Below, piece by piece: positions 35,129-43,302 of a DNA stretch of 64,000 nucleotides. Position 1 is the stretch's first letter; each line of letters begins with the position of its first letter. This stretch comes from CAWKGV01 sp963849305 (GTDB lineage: Bacteria; Pseudomonadota; Alphaproteobacteria; Acetobacterales; Acetobacteraceae). The notes under the pieces were generated by a model. That model was not told the DNA's origin. It did no database searches and saw only the letters and a program-made list of their open reading frames with translations. The position numbers were made by a program, and so were the translations under genes. The stretch is from the NCBI GenBank assembly GCA_963849305.1, contig CAWKGV010000003.1:62001-126000 (forward strand), read 5' to 3'.

Positions 35129-35250
35129 ACGCCCTTTCTTTCAGCCGCCGCTGAACGCCCGAGCGCGTCACTTCCCTGCTGAACAGGCGGGGCAGGCCGG
35201 GGTCGCGAGGTCCCGGTAACCGATCAACCGCCACAGAAGGAATGCTTTTC

Positions 35251-35997
35251 ATGCCCAATCTGACCGGAAAGACCGCTCTCGTCACTGGTGCCTCGCGCGG
35301 CATCGGCCGTGCGAGCGCACTCGCACTTGCTCGCGGCGGCGCGCGGGTCCTCATCCACTACGGGCGCGGCGCCAAGCAGGCGGAGAGCGTTGTCGCCGAA
35401 ATCCGGAACGCAGGCGGCCGCGCCGACGCTGTCGCGGCCAATCTCGCCGTCGCCGATGCTCCCCACGCCCTCGCCGAGCAGGCCCGCGGTATCATCGGTC
35501 ACCGCCTGGATATCCTCGTCGCCAACGCCGGCATCTCCAAAGCCGCGGCGATCGAAGACATCACGGTCGAGGACTTCGACAACCTTTTCGCGGTGAATGT
35601 CCGCGCACCCTACTTTCTGGTTCAGCAGCTGCTTCCCATTCTGGGCAGTGGCAGCAGCGTCGTCCTTCTCTCGTCACTGGCCGCGCACGCCTCGGTCGGA
35701 AACCTCTCGGTGTACGCAGCGACGAAGGGTGCGATCGACACGCTGGTAAAGCATTTCGCCTTCGCGCTCGGCGAGCGCGGCATCCGCGTCAACGCCGTGG
35801 CACCAGGCGTGGTCGCGACCGACATGTCGAACTTCGCCAAGACGGATGCAGGCCGCGACTTCGCGTTGGGGATGCAGTCGCTCAAGCGCGTCGCTCAGCC
35901 CGATGACATCGCTGGCGTCGTGGCTTTCCTCGCCTCCGACGATGCGCGTTGGATCACCGGCGATACCATCCGGGTCGACGGCGGCTCAAAGCTCTAG
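35251..35997 (+). CDS. Short-chain dehydrogenase/reductase
   Basis: A 248-residue SDR. NAD(P) motif TGASRGIGRAS near residue 12, NAGISK, catalytic Ser in LLSSLAAHAS and YAATKGAIDTL with Tyr and Lys. The C-terminal DGGSKL is typical. The ATG at 35251 is preferred because the AGAAGG lies 10 nt upstream. It probably belongs to a LysR-controlled unit with the DUF427 gene. Confidence 0.9.
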   Translation: MPNLTGKTALVTGASRGIGRASALALARGGARVLIHYGRGAKQAESVVAEIRNAGGRADAVAANLAVADAPHALAEQARGIIGHRLDILVANAGISKAAAIEDITVEDFDNLFAVNVRAPYFLVQQLLPILGSGSSVVLLSSLAAHASVGNLSVYAATKGAIDTLVKHFAFALGERGIRVNAVAPGVVATDMSNFAKTDAGRDFALGMQSLKRVAQPDDIAGVVAFLASDDARWITGDTIRVDGGSKL

Positions 35998-36073
35998 TAC
36001 ACCGATTCTGAGGAACCGACCTTTCCGCCGGCTACGGCGCATTCTGTAGGTCTCGCGGCGCAACTGGTTTGGG

Positions 36074-36690
36074 TGTCGGATCATGGCCGCGCCGCGGCGA
36101 GAGGTCGAGCTGACGATCACGCCGGATGAAGTCGTGCCATTGCAGATGATCGCGCGCTCGCGGAAGGAAGCGGCGAGCCGGGTGGATCGAGCGCGGATGC
36201 TGCTCGCCTGCCGCGACACCCGCCATCTTTCGACGCAATCGGACGCGTGCTGGAAGTGACGCATCAGACCGTCGAGCGATGTCTCGGTCGGGCGCTCCGG
36301 CTGGGTGTGCTGGCGGCACTCGACGACAGTCCACGCGCCGGCCGAAAGCCGGTGATCACCTCGGAGGCGAAGACCTCGGTGGTTGACCTGGCCTGCCGCA
36401 AGACCACGGAGCTGGGCTATCCGCATGAGCTGTGGCGGCTGCTGGCGCGGCACGTTCGCACGAACGGCGCGGCGGGCGGGCACGCCTGCCTGGCGAAGCT
36501 GGTGCAAGGCACGGTCTGCAAGCTCCTGGCCGCCCAGACGGCCCAGAGACACTGGGCCGGCCGATACAAGGCGATGCTTGAGGACATCGTGATGGGCGAT
36601 GAGGTCGAAGCTCACGCCAATACGTTCCAGGGACACGTCAAGATCAGCCATTGCCTGGTTCAACAGCGGCTCTGGGAGAGTCCCTTCTGA
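36074..36690 (+). mobile_element. IS630-type transposase remnant (frameshifted)
   Basis: The plus strand reads REVELTITPDEVVPLQMIARS and ASRVDRARMLLACRDT, then the frame shifts near 36240 to VLEVTHQTVERCLGRALRLG, DSPRAGRKP and ELGYPHELWRLLARHVR, LAKLVQGTVCKLLAA. This is the N-terminal half of an IS630 transposase distinct from the one at 22.3 kb. Similarity ends near 36535; the downstream part of the frame is of unknown origin. No catalytic DDE domain remains. Confidence 0.75.
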
Positions 36691-36729
36691 TCGTGAACTG
36701 ATCCGGTCGACGTCTGGAGGGGTGAAGCG

Positions 36730-36866
36730 ATGCGGCGCGCCCTGGTGCTCGACGTGGTCGGGCTGACGCCACGGCTGATGGAGTCGCACGCGCCGAACCT
36801 TCGCGCGCTGGCCCGCCAGGGCGCCGCGCGCCCGCTGGCGCCCGCGCTGCTCGCGCCCGATAACGG
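36730..36866 (+). pseudogene. 5' remnant of an alkaline-phosphatase-superfamily phosphodiesterase
   Basis: A start with GGAGGGG 7 nt upstream begins MRRALVLDVVGLTPRLMESH and LRALARQGAARPLAPALLA, the typical opening of type I phosphodiesterase/nucleotide pyrophosphatase proteins. After about 45 codons the similarity ends and repeat DNA follows, so the rest of the gene is lost. Confidence 0.6.
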
Positions 36867-36881
36867 CGACCGAGGTGCTTA

Positions 36882-36943
36882 CTTTGGTGCCACCGGCGAG
36901 GGAGTCATGGATGGTCGGCCTCCGCCGACCATGACGACGAGAG
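36882..36943. repeat. Palindromic intergenic repeat (copy B, inverted relative to copy A)
   Basis: Contains ATGGTCGGC/CTCC/GCCGACCAT at 36911-36932. The reverse complement of 36882-36943 matches 27757-27816 with a few mismatches. It directly follows the truncated phosphodiesterase remnant. Confidence 0.8.
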
Positions 36944-37035
36944 GTGCGCGGATTGAAACCCGGCCGAGACGCAGCGCGACCCTCACCCAATTCTCCCGCG
37001 ACACGAGAGCAGCTCCTGGGCTGGCGGGCGAACTC

Positions 37036-38268
37036 CTACTCATGCGAGCCCGCCTTGACCAACGGGCACCTCGATTCCGAAAGCGGCTGGAACGCCTGGT
37101 CGGGCGGGATTGTCGCGGATAGTTTGTAGAGATCCCACGGCCCCTTCGATTCAGCAGGGGTCTTGACCTGGAACAGATACATGTCGTGGACCATCAGCCC
37201 GTCGGGGCGGATGTGACCGTCATGGGCGAAGAAGTCGTGGATCGGCATTTCGCGCATCTTGCGCATCACCGGCGCGGCGTCCGTGGTGCCGGCCGCCTGC
37301 ACGGCCTGAAGATAATGCACCGTGGCGGAATAGACGCCGGCTTGCGACATGTTGGGCATCTTGTGCAGCCGGTCGAAGAAGCGCTTCGAGAATTGCCGCG
37401 AGCCGTCGTTGAGGTCCCAGTAGAACGCCGAGGTGAGGATCATGCCCTGGGTCGCCTGCGGGCCGAGGCTGTGAACATCGTTGATATAGACCAGCAGCCC
37501 GGTGAGCCGCTGGCCGGTCTGATTGAGGCCGAACTCCGCCGCCTGCTTGACGGCGTTGACCAAGTCGTTGCCGGCGACCGCGAAGCCAATCACCTGGGCT
37601 TTCGATTGCTGCGCCTGGAGCAGATAGGCCGAGTAGTCCGAGGCGGCGATCGGCGCCAGCGCATCGCCCAGCACCTTGCCGCCTGCCGCCTTGACGACCG
37701 CCGCCGTGTCCGCCTCGAGCTGATGGCCGAATGTGTAGTCGGCGGTGAGGAAGAACCAGGACTTGCCGCCCTGCTCGACCACGGTCTTGCCGGTGGTATG
37801 CGCCAGCGCGTACGTGTTGTAGGCGTAATGGACGGCGGTGGGGATGCACGCCTCGTTGGTGATGCTGGTGGCCCCAGGCCCGCTCAGCATCACGATCTTG
37901 TTGTCCCTCTTCGCGACGTTCATGACCGCGAGCGCCGGGCTGGAAGCGGCGACGTCCATCAGCGCGGTCACGTGATCGACGTCGAACCATTTATTGGCGA
38001 TCGAGGCGGCGATATCAGGCTTGTTCTGATGATCGGCGGCCAGCACCTGGATCGGCCGGCCGAGCACCTTGCCCCCGAAATCCTTCACCGCCATGCGCGC
38101 CGCCGTCTCGCTGCCGGCGCCGGTGACATCGGCGTAGACGCTCGACATATCGAGGATCAGGCCGAGCTTGATCGGCTGAGCGGCGGGCGTGGCGGATTGC
38201 TGGGCCAGGGCTATGGTCGAACAGGCGAGCAGCCAGGATGCCGCGAGGCTGGCCACGAGCGCTTTCAT
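37036..38268 (-). CDS. Branched-chain-type ABC transporter substrate-binding protein
   Basis: A 410-residue periplasmic binding protein of the Leu/Ile/Val type. Signal peptide at residues 1-22 (SLAASWLLACSTIALA), then IKLGLILDMSSVYADVTG, FGGKVLGRPIQVLAADHQNK and SWFFLTADYTFGHQ. No permease or ATPase is adjacent. Its start overlaps the stop of the upstream gene by 4 bp, so it is the last gene of a three-gene operon with a SnoaL-like protein. It might feed an orphan transporter or a sensing role. Confidence 0.88.
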   Translation of the reverse strand: MKALVASLAASWLLACSTIALAQQSATPAAQPIKLGLILDMSSVYADVTGAGSETAARMAVKDFGGKVLGRPIQVLAADHQNKPDIAASIANKWFDVDHVTALMDVAASSPALAVMNVAKRDNKIVMLSGPGATSITNEACIPTAVHYAYNTYALAHTTGKTVVEQGGKSWFFLTADYTFGHQLEADTAAVVKAAGGKVLGDALAPIAASDYSAYLLQAQQSKAQVIGFAVAGNDLVNAVKQAAEFGLNQTGQRLTGLLVYINDVHSLGPQATQGMILTSAFYWDLNDGSRQFSKRFFDRLHKMPNMSQAGVYSATVHYLQAVQAAGTTDAAPVMRKMREMPIHDFFAHDGHIRPDGLMVHDMYLFQVKTPAESKGPWDLYKLSATIPPDQAFQPLSESRCPLVKAGSHE

Positions 38269-38681
38269 CCGTTCCTCCCGTTCCGTGCGTTCGACTCCTC
38301 CGCCCGGCCCCCTTCCGGGGCAGAAGCCGCGAGCCTTTGGCGCAGGTCGTCCAGGTAGCGTTCGGCTTCACCCGACGGCTCCTCGAAGCGCCGGCGCTCC
38401 ATTTCGATGCCGTCCGGCCTGAGCAGCGCGACCTCGACCATGATCCTCAGGCGATCGTCCTGGCGCCGGGCGACAAGCGTGCGCCGATGCACTTTAAGCG
38501 GTCCCCGCGTGCCCTCGACCTCCCAAGCACAATCTTCCGCGATGCACTGGCGCGGCTCTCCCTGCGGCAGCCAAACCAGATCTTCCGCGAGGATCTCCTC
38601 GGCGCGCTCCCGCGAGACCGGCCGCACCGTCATTTTGCTGAGGTCGGCAGCCAGGCCATGCGGATCCTCGGACGTGATCAC
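38265..38681 (-). CDS. Hypothetical protein
   Basis: 138 residues from a GTG at 38681, one base after the TAG of the preceding gene; an internal ATG 15 codons further in is an alternative. It reads GLAADLSKMTVRPVSRERAEE and has a strongly charged, soluble composition (Arg and Glu rich). It overlaps the start of the binding-protein gene by 4 bp. No family is recognised. Confidence 0.65.
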   Translation of the reverse strand: MITSEDPHGLAADLSKMTVRPVSRERAEEILAEDLVWLPQGEPRQCIAEDCAWEVEGTRGPLKVHRRTLVARRQDDRLRIMVEVALLRPDGIEMERRRFEEPSGEAERYLDDLRQRLAASAPEGGRAEESNARNGRNG

Positions 38682-38682
38682 G

Positions 38683-39081
38683 CTAGCCGGCCGGCAGGTC
38701 GCTGTTGAGGATGTCGGCGGCGGCCTTCCACGCATCGCCGACGCGCTTCCAGACCACGACGTATTTGCCGCGATCCTCGACGCGGCCGGTGTCGCGATCG
38801 AAGGCCAGGGCGTAGGTGCCGATCTCGTAGGCCATGTCGCCGCTGGCGGAGGCCTCGATCATGGTCGGGCCGAAGGTAAGCGAGACGTTGCGGAGCGAGA
38901 GCAGATGGCCCCACAACTCGGCGACGGCTTGGCGGCCTTCGGCGATCGGGGCGTTCGGCACGAGGAAGCGGCCGTCGGGAGTGTAGAACTGGGCGATAGC
39001 CGCTTTGTCCTTGCGGCGGACGGCGTCGAGCCAGGCAGGGATGAGCTCGCGGATTTGGCGGTCGGCGGCGGTGGCGCTCAT
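38683..39081 (-). CDS. SnoaL/NTF2-like protein
   Basis: A 132-residue protein with the NTF2-like pattern: IRELIPAWLDAVRRKDKAAI, FYTPDGRFLVPNAP, AYEIGTYALAFD and GKYVVVWKRVGDAWKAAADI. Proteins of this fold can be hydrolases, isomerases or small-molecule binding proteins. It begins the operon that continues with an unknown protein and a substrate-binding protein. The ATG has a GGGAGAG about 9 nt upstream. Confidence 0.82.
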   Translation of the reverse strand: MSATAADRQIRELIPAWLDAVRRKDKAAIAQFYTPDGRFLVPNAPIAEGRQAVAELWGHLLSLRNVSLTFGPTMIEASASGDMAYEIGTYALAFDRDTGRVEDRGKYVVVWKRVGDAWKAAADILNSDLPAG

Positions 39082-39265
39082 GCTTCGACTCTCCCGGTTC
39101 TTGGTGATCGCTTTGGCCGGCCAGCATGGGCTTTAAGCTGACCGGCGGGCAACGTCATTTAGCATGGCGTTACGAAAAGAGCGCGCCAGGACCGCTCGAT
39201 GCCGCATTCTCTTGCCGGCTCGCTGTCCGCCCGCGATCCTGCCAACGGAAACAAGGACGTAATCC

Positions 39266-40282
39266 ATGAACGTCGAGACCGCCGAGGCCGCCGCGCCCGG
39301 GCTGCGCGAGATACGTCGCCGGATCGGCCGGACGATGTTCGGCCGGCCGGGCAGCATCCGCCGGCCATTCGGGTTCCTGATCCTGATCGGCGTGGCCGCG
39401 AGCTTCAGCTCCGGCTCGTTCCTGACCCTGCGCAACATCGAGGCGGTATTGACCAGCACCAGCTTCCTCGTGGTGGCGACGGTCGGCGAGGCATTCGTGG
39501 TGATGGTCGGCATGATCGATCTCGGGGTGGAGAGCGTGCTCGCCGCCTCCGGCATGTTCGTGGCGTGGCTCTACGTGCTGCACGGGCTCGGTGGCGCGCC
39601 GGCCTTGCTCGTCACCCTGGCGGCGGGAACCGGCACTGGATGTCTAGTTGGCCTGCTCGTGGCGCGGGGGCGAATCCCATCGTTCATCGTCACCCTGGGC
39701 ACCTATTGGGGGTTTCGCGGCATCGCCCTGCTGTTCAACGGCGGCAACTACATCAGCCCCAACTCGGCCACGCCGCCGCGGGAGTTCGCCTTCGCCTGGA
39801 TCGCCGGCAACTTTCACGACGTGCCGGTCCTGATCCTGATCGCGCTGGCGGCGGTGCTGCTCGGCCAGGGAGTGGTCTCGTTGACGCCGGCGGGATCGTG
39901 GATCAAGGCGACAGGATCGAACGAGGATGCGGCGCGCGCGGTTGGGCTGCACACGGACATGGTGAAGCTCGGCGTGCTCGGCGCCTCCGGTCTCGCCGCG
40001 GCCGTCGCCGGGATCATGATCACCACTTGGCAGGACTCGGTCTATCCGCTGACCGGGCAGGGCTACTCGCTGGAGGCGATCGCCGCCGTGATCTTGGGCG
40101 GCGTTCCGTTTACCGGTGGGCGCGGCAGTATCGTTGGCGCGGCGCTGGGGGCCTTGGTGGTTGGGGTGATCAACGACGTGATCGTGCTGATCGGGCTGCC
40201 GGCGCTTTACGAATACATCTTCGTCGCCTGCATCCTCGTGCTCGCGGGCCTGCAGGCGCGAGCGGCGGTGGCGGCGAAATGA
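39266..40282 (+). CDS. Sugar-type ABC transporter permease (RbsC/BPD2 family)
   Basis: A 338-residue hydrophobic protein with about 8-9 transmembrane segments and the family segment GSNEDAARAVGLHTDMVKL (EAA-like loop) and AAVILGGVPFTGGRGSIVGAALGAL. It is the ribose/xylose type permease. The ATPase and binding protein for such a system are on the opposite strand and converge on it with a 3-bp gap, an unusual split arrangement. The ATG has AAGGA upstream. Confidence 0.9.
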   Translation: MNVETAEAAAPGLREIRRRIGRTMFGRPGSIRRPFGFLILIGVAASFSSGSFLTLRNIEAVLTSTSFLVVATVGEAFVVMVGMIDLGVESVLAASGMFVAWLYVLHGLGGAPALLVTLAAGTGTGCLVGLLVARGRIPSFIVTLGTYWGFRGIALLFNGGNYISPNSATPPREFAFAWIAGNFHDVPVLILIALAAVLLGQGVVSLTPAGSWIKATGSNEDAARAVGLHTDMVKLGVLGASGLAAAVAGIMITTWQDSVYPLTGQGYSLEAIAAVILGGVPFTGGRGSIVGAALGALVVGVINDVIVLIGLPALYEYIFVACILVLAGLQARAAVAAK

Positions 40283-40285
40283 GCA

Positions 40286-41041
40286 TCAGAACATGGCATG
40301 TACCAAGTCTGCGACGGTGATGGCCTCGTTGCGCAGCACGCGACGAATGGTGCCGTGATAAAACACCGCGATGCGGTCGCAGACGGCGAGTAGATCCTCG
40401 AGCCGATGACTAACCAGCAGAACCGACTTGCCTGCCTCGCGCAGCCGACGGATCAGGTTCAGCACGTCCTCGACCTTCTGCACCGAGATCGCGGCGGTGG
40501 GTTCATCCATGATGATGATCCGCCGGTCGAACAGCAGCGCGCGGCCGATCGCCACCGCCTGCTGCTCGCCGCCCGAAAGCTCGCCCAGGATGTCTCGCGG
40601 CGAGACCTTCAGGTTCAGCTCCTTCAACACCAGCGCGGCGCGGCGCAGCATCTGGCGGCGGTCGGCGAACACGCCGAACCGACGCGGTTCCTCGCCGAGG
40701 AACAGGTTCTCCCAAACCGACAGGTCGGGAGCCAGCTCCAGCTTCTGATAGACCATCTCGATCTTCAGCACGTTCCGCGCGATACGCGGGGAGCCGACCG
40801 AGACCGGCTGACCGCGGGAGAGGATTCGTCCGGAATCGGGCCGATGAAAGCCCGTCAGAAGCGACAGGAAGGTTGATTTGCCGGCACCGTTGTCGCCGAT
40901 GATGCCCACCACTTCCCTCGGGAAGACGTCAAGGCTCACGCCATCGACGGCGCGCACCGGGCCAAAGGTCTTGACCAGGGCGCGGGCGGATAGGAGCGGC
41001 TGCCGCCCGGCCCCCTCCGCGCCCCGGTCCTCGTCGGTCAT
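40286..41041 (-). CDS. Sugar ABC transporter ATP-binding protein (single nucleotide-binding domain)
   Basis: A 251-residue ABC ATPase with Walker A GDNGAGKSTF, signature LSGGEQQAVAIGRAL, Walker B IIIMDEPTAAIS and H-loop LLVSHRLEDL. The ATG at 41041 overlaps the stop of the binding-protein gene. Ribose-type RbsA proteins are usually two-domain of about 500 residues; this one is a single domain, as in the shorter class. It most likely partners the convergent permease. Confidence 0.9.
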   Translation of the reverse strand: MTDEDRGAEGAGRQPLLSARALVKTFGPVRAVDGVSLDVFPREVVGIIGDNGAGKSTFLSLLTGFHRPDSGRILSRGQPVSVGSPRIARNVLKIEMVYQKLELAPDLSVWENLFLGEEPRRFGVFADRRQMLRRAALVLKELNLKVSPRDILGELSGGEQQAVAIGRALLFDRRIIIMDEPTAAISVQKVEDVLNLIRRLREAGKSVLLVSHRLEDLLAVCDRIAVFYHGTIRRVLRNEAITVADLVHAMF

Positions 41042-42084
41042 TTGCTGGCCGTCACCGGGAAGGCCTGGGATTTGCCGTAGGGCAGCGGGGGGATGGTTTC
41101 CGGCGTGCCCCAGGCGGCGATCTGCCCGACATTCTGCCGATTGACCAGGGTCATCGGGATGATGACGTCGCCGTGCGGGAATGACTGCGGCGGCTTGATG
41201 TTCTCGATCAGCACGTTCCGCATCGCTTCCACCGCCCAATAGGCCTCGACGAAGGGCGAGTGGGTCACCGTGTCGAGCTGGGTGCCGGCCTTCACCGCAT
41301 CCAAGCTCTCCGGCTGGGCGTCGGCGCCGGCGACCAGGGTTTGCCGACCCGGCGTGACGCCATGACCCTTCAGCGCGTTGATCGCGCCCAGCGCCATGGC
41401 ATCGTTGGCGCAGTCGATCAGTTGGATGTCCGTCATCTTGGCGAGTTCGGCGCCGATCATGGTCTGCGCGGTCGCCGTCTCGAAATTGGCCGATTGGTTC
41501 AGCACCATCTGCACCGAGCCGTCCTTCACCAGCGGGTCGAGCACATCCATCGTGCCCTTCAGCCTGCCGATGCTGACCGAAGCGCCGAGCGTCCCCTGTA
41601 GGACGACGACATGCCAAGGCTTCTTCACGTTGTCCTTGCGCAGAGTATCGACCGCGTACTGGGTCTCCTTACGCCCCAGCGTCTCGTCGTCATCGCCGAT
41701 GAAGGCGACACGCGCGCCAGGCGAAGAGACGTCGCGATCGACGGTGACGATGGGGATTCCCTGTTGCATGGCCTGACGCGCGGCGCCAGTGACCAATTCC
41801 TGAACGGTATTGAGGATGATCCCCTTGGCCCCGGCGGCTGTCGCCTCCTTAATGTCGGTGATCTCCTGCGAAGCCGAGTTGTTCGCGTTGACGATGCGGA
41901 TCGACAGGTCGGGGTAGTGCGCCACCGCCTGCTTCACCGCATCCGCCATGGGGGCGAAATACGGGTAGGCGTAACCGGTGAAGATGAAATAAACCAGACT
42001 GGGTGTGGTTGGCGCGGCCCGCACCGGGGCGACCGCCGCTCCGGAAGCGGCGAGAACCAGGCCGGCGGCGGTGAGCTTGTTCAT
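41038..42084 (-). CDS. Sugar ABC transporter substrate-binding protein
   Basis: A 348-residue periplasmic binding protein of the ribose/LacI-like type. Signal peptide MNKLTAAGLVLAASGAAVA, then YFIFTGYAYPYFAPMADAVK, RIVNANNSASQEI, IPIVTVDRDVSSPGARVAFIG and DCANDAMALGAINAL. The ATG at 42084 has AGGAGGAG upstream. It is translationally coupled to the ATPase (ATGA). Confidence 0.9.
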   Translation of the reverse strand: MNKLTAAGLVLAASGAAVAPVRAAPTTPSLVYFIFTGYAYPYFAPMADAVKQAVAHYPDLSIRIVNANNSASQEITDIKEATAAGAKGIILNTVQELVTGAARQAMQQGIPIVTVDRDVSSPGARVAFIGDDDETLGRKETQYAVDTLRKDNVKKPWHVVVLQGTLGASVSIGRLKGTMDVLDPLVKDGSVQMVLNQSANFETATAQTMIGAELAKMTDIQLIDCANDAMALGAINALKGHGVTPGRQTLVAGADAQPESLDAVKAGTQLDTVTHSPFVEAYWAVEAMRNVLIENIKPPQSFPHGDVIIPMTLVNRQNVGQIAAWGTPETIPPLPYGKSQAFPVTASK

Positions 42085-42213
42085 TGGGTGTCTCCTCCTG
42101 CGGGGCGCGAGAAGCGTAGGGAGGGCACCCCGTGCCGGCAAGGCACGCCGGCTTGTCTTGGTCTGCCTTGATGGCTTATCCCTCAATGCCGCCCCGTGCA
42201 TCCGGATCATTCC

Positions 42214-43268
42214 ATGCGGCTCGCATCCAAAACCTACGCGGTCAACGATATCTGGGCGGCCCAGGAACTCTATCACAGCAATGGCTGGACCGACGGCTTG
42301 CCGATCGTCCCGCCCACACCCGAGGCCGTTCAGGCCTGCCTCGAATGGGCGATGACGCCGCCTGAGCAGCTGCTCGGGGTCGAAGCCGTGCGCGGCATGC
42401 CGATCACGGCGGAGAAGCTCGCCATCAACGCCGTCATGGCAGGCTGCCTGCCCATGCACTTCCCGTGGTCCTCACCGCCTTCACGGCGATGCTGCGGGAT
42501 GAATTCCTGCTGCACGGCGCCACCGCCTCGACGGGTGGTTGCGCCATCTTCGTGGTGCTGAACGGCCCGATTCGCCGGGAACTCGGCGCCGACGGCAGGT
42601 TCAACGCGCTCGGCAACAGCGATCGCGCCACCGCGGTGATCGGCCGGGCCTTACGCCTCGCCCTGATCAACATCCTGGAGGTGCGCCCCGGCGGCATCGA
42701 CCGTTCCACGCTCGGCCACCCCGGCAAGTTCAGCTACTGCGTCGCCGAGGACGAGGAGGACACGACCTGGCTGCCGCTCTCGGTGCAGCACGGGCTGCCG
42801 CCGGAAGTTTCCGCCGTCACGGTCATGGCGGCCGGCGCGCCGCGCCAGATCATGAACGAATGGACGACAAAGCCGGAGGAGATCCTGGAGACCTTCGCCG
42901 CGGAGATGCGCGCCAACCAACGGCATTATTCCCTTTACGGTGGCAACTACGCTCTCATCATTCCCAAGCAGTTGCGCGAACATCTGCAATCGGCCGGCTG
43001 GAGCAAGACCGACATCGCCGCCTTCATCCACCAGCGGGCGAGAGTCCGGCGCGGCGAATGGGCCGAGGTCGGAAAGGGCGCGGTCGTGCGCGACCGGGGC
43101 GACAGCGTCTACCCGGCGCTGGAGTCACCCGATCAGCTTCTGGTCGTCGCCGCCGGCGGCCCGGCCGGCGGCTTCGGCGCGGTGATCCCGCCCTGGCTCG
43201 GGCGCAAGAGCCGCGCCGTCACCCTGCCCATCGGCGCTTGTGTTGACTGCGAACCGCCCGAGCGGTGA
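42214..43268 (+). pseudogene. Upstream partner of the UGSC gene, frameshifted at about 42464
   Basis: The first frame reads MRLASKTYAVNDIWAAQELY, NGWTDGLPIVPPTPEAV and NAVMAGCLPMHFP, then the second continues VVLTAFTAMLRDEFLLHG and ATASTGGCAIFVVLNGP through GGFGAVIPPWLG to the TGA at 43266-43268. Adding one G between 42464 and 42465 (CCG-GTG-GTC) restores one frame of about 352 residues. I do not know a function; it precedes the UGSC gene by 34 bp and they are probably cotranscribed. It may be a sequence error rather than real loss. An in-frame GTG at 42196 is an alternative start. Confidence 0.7.
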
Positions 43269-43302
43269 CACTGACTGCCTCCTCCCTCGGCAGAGGCACA
43301 GC

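Noticed and set aside
37186..38358. Plus-strand frame of about 390 codons
   Set aside because: Antisense to the substrate-binding protein gene, which has a signal peptide and family motifs.
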